Shown: positions 42,861 to 51,100 of the stretch, piece by piece | Layout of the letters: every line of letters starts with the position of its first letter | Position numbering within the stretch: the stretch's first letter is position 1 | NCBI GenBank assembly: GCA_032622095.1 | Contig: CP136066.1 | Coordinates: forward strand, 226,550,961-226,614,960 | Direction: 5' to 3' | From: Siphonodentalium dalli | Lineage: Eukaryota; Mollusca; Scaphopoda; Gadilida; Siphonodentaliidae | Length of the DNA stretch: 64,000 nt | Program-made: the position numbers and the translations under genes | The notes under the pieces: generated by a model | What the model was told of the DNA's origin: nothing | What the model saw: the letters and a program-made list of their open reading frames with translations, nothing else | The model's database searches: none

Positions 42861-43323
42861 AATAATAATAATAAAACTTTCTAGTAGAAGTTATTGTTTG
42901 TTTAGGATGAGTATGGGAGCTATGCACATTTTTTACACAATCCTACCTTTATTCCATTCAATAAACCCATTCTATAAATTGTGATATTAAACGTTCGTTT
43001 AATAACAGGAAATAGTGCCAGGTGACCTTTGACTTCCGGTTTGTCGTTTGTTTACATTTCATACGCTACGTCTCAAAATACTATGGCTTTCAATATTTTT
43101 CCAACAAAGTATAATGAATGGAGATTTTGAAAAAAAGTTATGTCATTAAATATATGCCATTAAATACGCCAAAGAGTCTTTATTTATCTCGGACTATTTC
43201 TTTACGTGGGCAAACAATGCATATAGTTATGTGAAACATCATTGCATTATAGAAGTCGATGTTAGTTTCGCGTCCCAATTTTTGATTTAAGTAAATTTTG
43301 TTGAGGTTTGGTATCATGTAATA
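42861..43323. other. Possible COX16 5' region
   Basis: Begins with an AAT microsatellite. Holds the motif pair at 43031-43050 and an ATG at 43083 whose frame stops after 15 codons and does not resemble COX16. Confidence 0.35.
43031..43050 (+). promoter_or_regulatory. Adjacent nuclear-receptor-like and ETS-like motifs
   Basis: TGACCTTTGA (inverse TCAAAGGTCA) abuts ACTTCCGG, an ETS/GABP-type site. This combination is frequent in promoters of mitochondrial genes. It lies ~2 kb before the first recognised COX16 exon on the same strand, but no COX16 first exon could be read after it. Confidence 0.25.
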
Positions 43324-43470
43324 TATAGAATCCACAACTTGTCCCCAGTTTATAGCGGAATTTACAAAACTCGTCCAGTAAATTAGGTCTGGACCTCGCC
43401 TAGACCTAATTTACGGGATGAGTTTTGTAAATTCCGCTATAAACTGGGGACGAGTTGTAGATTCTCTATT
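43324..43470. mobile_element. Palindromic MITE
   Basis: Inverted arms of ~65 bp containing TTTATAGCGGAATTTACAAA and its complement, centre GGTCTGGACCTCGCCTAGACC. Confidence 0.75.
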
Positions 43471-43483
43471 TATTAACTAATTG

Positions 43484-43680
43484 GATTGAAGTGAAATTCA
43501 ATCACAATGAAACACAATCAAATGTGCTGAAGTTGAATTCAATTGGACTGAAGTACATTTGCACTCAAGCACAATTCTATTGCACGGAAGCAAAACTCAC
43601 TGATTTGTGCCAGAGCATAGTCAATTGCACTGAAGCACAATTCAATTGTACCAAAGCAAAATTAAATGCAATTATGTGAA
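43484..43680 (+). repeat. Degenerate ATTGAATTG / GAAGCACAATT repeats
   Basis: Short units such as TTGCACTGAAGCACAATTCA recur with strong divergence; a related ACAATTGAATTGC stretch occurs near 31710. Confidence 0.55.
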
Positions 43681-43806
43681 TTTGTTGTCTTATATAAATC
43701 ATGAAAATATGTTTATCCAAAATAGATTTGACATAGTCAATTACCCGCCCGTAGGCTCAGAAAAGTTCATCATCAACCTGTGAATCTGACTGCCCACTGT
43801 AATAGC

Positions 43807-43916
43807 TCTCACTGAGAGCTTTCCGATGAATGGCAACAAGCCATATTTCCGACTAAATCCTGAAAAATTACCCATAATTCTGCTGTGGTTAAGGAGTCGA
43901 TTATTTAGGGCATACT
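43807..43916 (+). repeat. Right half of the TA-flanked MITE
   Basis: Starts GAGAGCTTTCCGATG and ends at GGGCATACT; left half missing. Confidence 0.7.
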
Positions 43917-43951
43917 TTAATCAAGGCTTCTGACTCTTTCTCATGCTAATC

Positions 43952-44050
43952 TCGAGCCATCGCAGCTCCCCTTTAACTGGATATCGAGCCATCGCAGCTC
44001 CCCTTTAACTGGATATCGAGCCATCGCAGCTCCCCTTTAACTGGATATCG
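43952..44050 (+). repeat. 32-bp tandem triplication
   Basis: Three copies of TCGAGCCATCGCAGCTCC + CCTTTAACTGGATA. Confidence 0.9.
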
Positions 44051-44493
44051 AGTGATGTGCAGCCAATGAGCTGCAATTTAAATTTTAAGCCCGAACCAAG
44101 GCTCAAAATAAGTGGCCGGTCACGGTAATTGTCCGATGAAAAATAGCTTAATTCCAGTGCACTTCTTGTATCTGTCGGAAATTTTGTCCAATGTAATCTG
44201 TATCTGTCCAAGGAGCCACTACTGGCCAAATTGGACATTGAAAGTAAAAAATAACATGGGTTTTTCCTAGGTGGCGATTGGACGCTCACTAAAATGTGCG
44301 CATCATTGACAAATAATAAGTTGATTGGAAATTTAAATATTGTCTCATACAGTACATCTGAAAATTTGACAGGCACCATTTTGAAATGTCCAACACCATC
44401 CATTTGGTGCCTGTCATTTTGACAGTCAATAATTTTTTTTATTTTGAACCTTGGCCCAAACTAAAATAAATATTAACAAATCTCAAAGAAATA
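44051..44493. other. No gene recognised
   Basis: A 132-codon minus-strand open frame crosses this stretch but has no recognisable motif or splice context, so it is not called. Also scanned for the missing COX16 exon without success. Confidence 0.4.
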
Positions 44494-44497
44494 TTAA

Positions 44498-44977
44498 AGG
44501 TACTCAACCCGATAAAACTCCTCTCAATTACTATTTCAATGGCTTCGGGGGTCAAAAATATTTGATTCGAGTCGAGGAAGTCACCCATCAAAGCTCAGAT
44601 TTGTTAGATATCGATTTTAGAAATCTATTATTTTTCATTATCGGGAATTGTTTCTGGCCCAGAAGACAGTAAAAAATTCGTTGTTATTACCCACTTGATC
44701 ATAGAGTTATCCATCCTTGTCTGTTTGAATATAATTTTGGCGTAAATTCTCGAGCATGTTACCAAATTGACGGCAGTTATTGGTACTCATCTCGAGAACA
44801 TAAGAATTTTCAAAAATCAATATCTAATGACTCTGAGCTTTGTTTGATGGGTTCCTCGACTCGAATCAAATATTTTTTACCCCCAAAGCCAAAGAAATAG
44901 TAATATAGGACCCTCTGATCGGATTGTTGTTGTTGGAATCTGTTGAGATGGGGACCCTCTTTACGGGTTGAGTACCT
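44498..44977 (+). mobile_element. TTAA-flanked foldback element, AGGTACTC family (short form)
   Basis: TTAA at 44494-44497 and 44978-44981, 480 bp, arms inverted. It ends about 115 bp before the COX16 exon at 45095. Confidence 0.85.
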
Positions 44978-45094
44978 TTAACTGATTTAAATTATTTTTA
45001 GCATATTTTGAAAATGCCCATCCCCAATATTGCCGTCAGCTTCTGTTTTGTTTTGTGTATGTGCTGGATGTATACATGTATATCTTCTTTTCAG

Positions 45095-45169
45095 ATTTTG
45101 GTTATTGGTGGCTCGTTTGGACTGAGAGAATTTACCAAGACAAGATATGAATTCCGGAAAGGAAAAACA
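45095..45169 (+). CDS. COX16: COX16 coding exon (probably the second)
   Basis: 25 codons between acceptor TCTTCTTTTCAG and donor ACA|GTAATT. It contains the strongly conserved VIGGSFGLREF motif at the end of the transmembrane segment. Confidence 0.92.
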
Positions 45170-48100
45170 GTAATTACCTTAACCCTCTTATGCGATGGCG
45201 CAGCAATAAAGATCCTGTGCCTGTGCATTATCTTATATATGCGAGTCTCCCATATGGAGCCTAGCATATATAAGAGAATACACTGGTTTACAAGGTTGAT
45301 GTAAATATTGTTAGCCCAATGTATTCTCTTACATGTATATATGTGAGGCTCCCTATGGGAGAATGCATTGGCACAGGGTTTTTGCAAAATTTCAGGAAGC
45401 TCCTGTCATGGAAGGGTTAATTAGGCCCAGACTTGAGAATATGGTACTGGACATTTGCATAATGAGGTCCCCAGAGGGTGAATATAGTGACACTACCGCG
45501 CACAAAGAGCCAGCATCACTAAATTAACTGTTTGGGGACCTCATTCATCTTAGGCCTCATTTTCTCTGGAAAGTATCTTTATTATCAACTTAACATGTGT
45601 TTAGGTTCTTTTTTTGCACCTGCAATTCTGAGATTTGGTTAGACCCATTTTGGTGGAGTTCTTGCCATTTTTGCTGATTTCTCTTGATTTTCAGCTCGTT
45701 GGCGCAATAACTTGAACAAATATTGACCTATTTTAATAATGTTTCGCATAGGTGCTGGTTTTTAAAATATCTTGAACGATTCTGAAAACCAGATTTGTCA
45801 GATTTTTCTACTGCAGTTATGGCCTTTAATTTACTGATTTTTCTTGATTTTCAATATTTGAGGTTTCGGATTATGACTTTTATTCTGAACAGCCAATCCT
45901 TTTCCTGTAACCAATATCCATGCAATTAAATGCGTGTTTCAAGGTTTGCTTCACTATATACAGAATACAAGTTTCACCGTTCAGATGCTATATAATAAAG
46001 ACCATGAAATGAAGATATATACAGTAATGCCCTAAATAATCGACTCATTATGGGTAATTTTTCAGGATTTAGTCGGATATGAATTCCGGAAAGGAATATT
46101 TCTGACTATATCCTGAAATATTACCCATAATTCTGCTGTTGTTAAGAAGTCGATTATTTAGGGCATTACTGTATGGGAGCCCATCTCCCCTGGAAAATAA
46201 ACACTACTGTAGCAATAAACACGCTATCTCTTGTTCTTGTAATAAATATTATTGAGCTGTACTGCGGTCATGTTCAGTGTTCGCGCTGGACCGAAAAAAA
46301 CTTTAGCCAAAAGTTTAGCCAAATGAAAATTTTATTAGCCAAATGAAAAAAACTTTAGCCAAATGTTTTTTGGCCAAATTAAAAAAAACTTTGGCCAAAT
46401 TAAATCATCGTTTTCTGGTCGGTTCACAATTAATGACTAAAACGTAAAATCTAACAGACAAAGGTAAAATACACAATAATTTAAATAATTTTGATGAACT
46501 ACAAGTATTTTTATATATATCATTTATTAAAAATTTATTAATCTTTATGTGAAAGAGTGATTGGGGGGGGGGGGGGGGTAACCCGGTATTGTCCTTCTTA
46601 ATGTCATTATTGTTTTGTTTTATATCAATATCTATTTTTAAATCATTAAATATTTATCCTTGCGAAAATATCTAAGTGACATCTGGAAACTAATAACTTA
46701 ATATTGTTACGCCATTATCAAATTACAATCTGTCATAAAAGCATGCATATTATTTTTGACTGTATCGGTATTGACGACAAATAGCCACAAAATATCTGTC
46801 GTGATTCACATTTGGCTGATTAAGCTATTTTCTTACACTTGGTGCTCATAAACCTCGACCGTCATAAATACAATGTCATCATAAACATGCATTGTGCAGG
46901 CGCGCCGTGAGTGACCAGACAGACAATGGGCTGAATGGGGGATTAGGGGATTAAATGTAAAAATTAATAATGACCTTTTGCTGCTTCGTGCAGAGTGACG
47001 TAATCTTTCTCCAGATTAAAACAGCCTGCACATGTTACGAACAAATTGCTTATATCCCGGCGTCAATGCACTTTACAAAACATTGCTTTCTTCACATTGT
47101 CATAATTCAACCACGGTCGGTTTAATGTCCATGCGCCTTTGAATGTCCGTCTTGTGAAAACTAAAGATGATTGCATATCACTTTGTGATCGCTTGGTTTA
47201 TTGAGTTGTCGATCGGGTTTCCCTTTGTACGATATTTCATAAGTACGAAAATAATGAAATACTTTCGTCACCTAACTTCGTCTTGAATGTCGATATATTG
47301 AGCGCTTTTATTAATTAGCTTTCTGGCTCCATGCTTTCAGTCTCCATTTGGGTTCAAAAAAAGTTTAGCCAAAAGTTTAGCCAAATGAAATTTTTATTAG
47401 CCAAATTCTAAAAAGATTAGCCATTGGCTAATTTGGCTACCGACAGCGCGAACACTGGTCATGTTGCATCACCTCCTTATTTAGACTATGCTCGCACCAT
47501 TTACTTTGATTAATCTATAACCATAGTAAATGATCCTTAGTTGGCACGTGACATAATTATCCCTACGTTAGGAGAAAAATCCTCAGAAAATACGAACATG
47601 ATTAATTAATAAATTTTGAATATCTTTGAAAATACAAATAATCGACTCCTTAACCACAGTGAGAGCTTTCCGATGAATGGCAACAAGCCATATTTCCGAC
47701 TAAATCCTGAAAAATTACCCATAATTCTTCTGTGGTTAAGGAGTCGATTATTTAGGGCATTACTGTACAATTCTATACTTGTTCTGTATAACCTACCCCC
47801 AATTATGCAGTAACATATATTAGTTCGATTTTGAACATTCGATATTTATATAATCAGTTAAGATGTGCGACACAAACGCATAGGTTATTGGATAACTTCG
47901 AGACTGCAGTCAAACACTGCAGGTTTTAATAAAGGCATGGATGGCCTTCAAGGTGGGTATGCTGTTAAAATAGTTGCATCCTTTAAAATCACCCCAAACA
48001 GAAAGAATACTAAAATATAGACATATTTTGTTCTTATACCAATCATAAATATTTTGTGTAAATAGTATGTTATTGTCAAATTTGTACGCTGTGTTATGTA

Positions 48101-51100
48101 AACAAAACCCACGTTCTGTAACATTGGCTGTTGTTTACATAAATTAAAGCATGAACTTCACAATTATTATAACATACTATTTTTTAGGTGATATTTATGA
48201 TTGGTATAAGAACAAAGTCTGTCTATATTTTAATATTCTTTCTGTTTATGGTGGTTTTTTATGGATGTGACTATTTTAACAGCAATACCCATCGCGAATG
48301 TCATCCGTGCCTTTAAATGAAGCCCTGATTTGAAGAGTTTGACAAAATCATAGCAATTTTCTAGCTGTTTTAATTTGTTAATACTATTGTTGACTCACAA
48401 TTTCTTTTCAGCTTTCTAAAGAAGAAGCTGCTGCATTTGGGTTTGGAAAACCAAAATCACTAGAAGAGATGTATGAAGAGGTAAACTTCAGATCATACTT
48501 AATGTAAACATTTTATTCCAATCTTAATAGCAGACATGTATTAAACATACAACATAAGTTCATACAAGGAGAAATAGAATGGTATACATAGACGGAATGA
48601 TACGGACTAAATCATTAATCAAGGGTTGCTGCCCATTTGTTGCACGCTCCCTCTCCATCAAGTGAAGATGGGGGATCGGAGAGGAAGGAATGGAAATATA
48701 ACCCTTTGAGTGCCAGGTCCGATTTTTGTATCAACCCATATACCCTGTGCCAATGCATTCTCTTATATATGCGAGTCGACCATAGGTCGCCTCGCATATA
48801 TAAGAGAATGCATTGGCTTAACAATTTTTTTTTTTTTTTTTTTTTTACAATTTTAATATATTTTATTATATTCTTTAACAGACTTATTGTGTAGGTTTAG
48901 GGCCGATAATATCGGCCCCTGGCACTCAAAGGGATAAATATCGGTAGTGATTAGTGTCGAGAGAAGTGGATTAGGGTGAGGGAGAGTGAGAAAGGGAAGA
49001 GGGAAGTGAGTTGTAAGAATATGCCTGCTTCAGATACCATGGGAGGGCGGGGTTTGCCTCACATACATAAGGAGCTTGATAGCCGAAAGGTTATCACAGT
49101 GGACTTGTCAAAACAGCATTGTGAGTTCGTGCCCAGCCGCTGGTTAACCCTTTACCCAACAAACCGGCCAAATAAAGCTTCAACAGCCTAAAATATCTTC
49201 GGTCTGTCTCAATAGAACCATACAAATATGGATATCATTGGAACCGGCTCCTTGACCACATTGTGATAGTTACAGTTATGCCCTGTGCCAATGCATTCTC
49301 TTATATATGCGAGTCGACCATAGGTCGCCTCGCATATATAAGAGAATGCATTGACCATTTTTTCTTACATTCTTTAACAATTTTTTAATTTTTAATGTGT
49401 TAAGCCAATGCATTCTCTTATATATGCGAGGCGACCTATGGTCGACTCGCATATATAACAGAATGCATTGGCACAGGGTCGTTCTGTTGGGTAAAGGGTT
49501 AATGAGTAACCCACAGCAGTAGCTTGGTCGGATTAAATGGTGTGTGACTGCAGAGTTATACGCAGTTTAAATTTGTGCCAAGTTGTGACCATTGAGCAAG
49601 GTCACCCTTGAGCAAGGTCACACGTACTGTGACTGCCTCGTCTTACCTAGATGCGAAATAGGTACCTGGTGTGTTGGGCAAGCGTAAGTTCATGTTGAGG
49701 TGTGTGTTATGTGCGTGTGCATGTCTCGGCGCTCTAGTGAAGCGCCTGTAAAATGGCAGCATGCATTAGACTCGGCATTGCTCAACAACTTGTGTAATAA
49801 TGTGTTAAAAGCGCTTAGAGACTCATGTGATTAAGGATAAATTAATTAATTAATTAAACATTTCATGAATTAGTGAGTTTTGTCGGTGTAGAAGGTGATA
49901 TTTGAATGTTGCATCAGAAGTGATATACATTATATATTATTCTATATCAAGGTATTAAACCTTTTTGTTCTTATGATGTATGTCTGGGCGTACTGCATCG
50001 AAAATATGATTTTTTCCACGAAGGCTTAGTTCATGTGATCCCTGCATTTTAGTGCTTTCTGAAATGATAACGTTTGGGGGAGATCGAGTCAAATGATAAC
50101 GTTTTGGGGAGATTCAAAGAGAAAATTTATTAAGGTAATCAGGATCTCCAAATATGTGAATGCATGTCCACATCGGCCTGTTAAAATATAAATAAAAAAA
50201 AATGAAATTAAAAAGTAACACACCACTTTAAAGGTACACAATCCGATTTAACGGTCCCCATATCATCAGACTCCAACAACAAAATTTCTTTAACTCTTTC
50301 AGTGCCAGGGGCCGATCTCATCGGCCCTAATTTACAGTCTGTAGCGTGCCAGGGGCCCTAAAAAAAATTTTTTTTTAAACCTGGGTAACTTTATCACAGA
50401 AAACCGGTGAGAGTGACCTATTCAGCATAACGCTATCTAAAAATTATCAAAATAGCAACAAAACATATCCCACTTAATCAGAGTATTATATAAGAAAATA
50501 TCGACAAAAAAATAAATATTAATTGATAGAAACGTTTCTGGACAGGTGTCTTTGACTCATATTTAATTATTTTAACCCTTTCATGATGGGAGCTGTGCTG
50601 GTGCAGCATTAAATACCATGTGCCATTTCATTCTCTGCTATATGCGACTATAGGAGACTAGCATATATAAGAGAATGCAATGGCTTATAAGATCAAGGTA
50701 AATATTGTTAGCCAATGCATTCTCTTATATACAACACATATCCTGTTCCATATTAATCGAACTCATGCGCCATAGTCGTCTTCGCCCATACTTAACAATG
50801 TCTGCGGCGAAAAAGGTTGCTTCATGTAATATAATGTCAAGATTGGACTATTGCAATGCACTTTTCGTGGGAAGTTCCCAAGAACAACTAACTCGTCTGC
50901 AACATCTACAGAACTCAGCCGCGAGGATTGTAGTGCGTGTTCCGAAATCCACCCATGTTTCTCCAATTTTGAAAAGCCTACATTGGCTCCTGGTGCACGC
51001 GGGAATTGAATTTAAGTTAGCAACGTTCTGCTATTGTTACTTTCATTCCTCTGCTCCAGCATACATCTCAGACCTTCTTACTTTGTATAAACCCGTCGTG

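Noticed and set aside
43083-43130. ATG after the ETS-like motif as COX16 start
   Set aside because: The frame stops after 15 codons and does not resemble the COX16 N-terminus.
44005-44403. 132-codon minus-strand ORF
   Set aside because: No recognisable motif, no splice context, and it overlaps a 32-bp tandem repeat.
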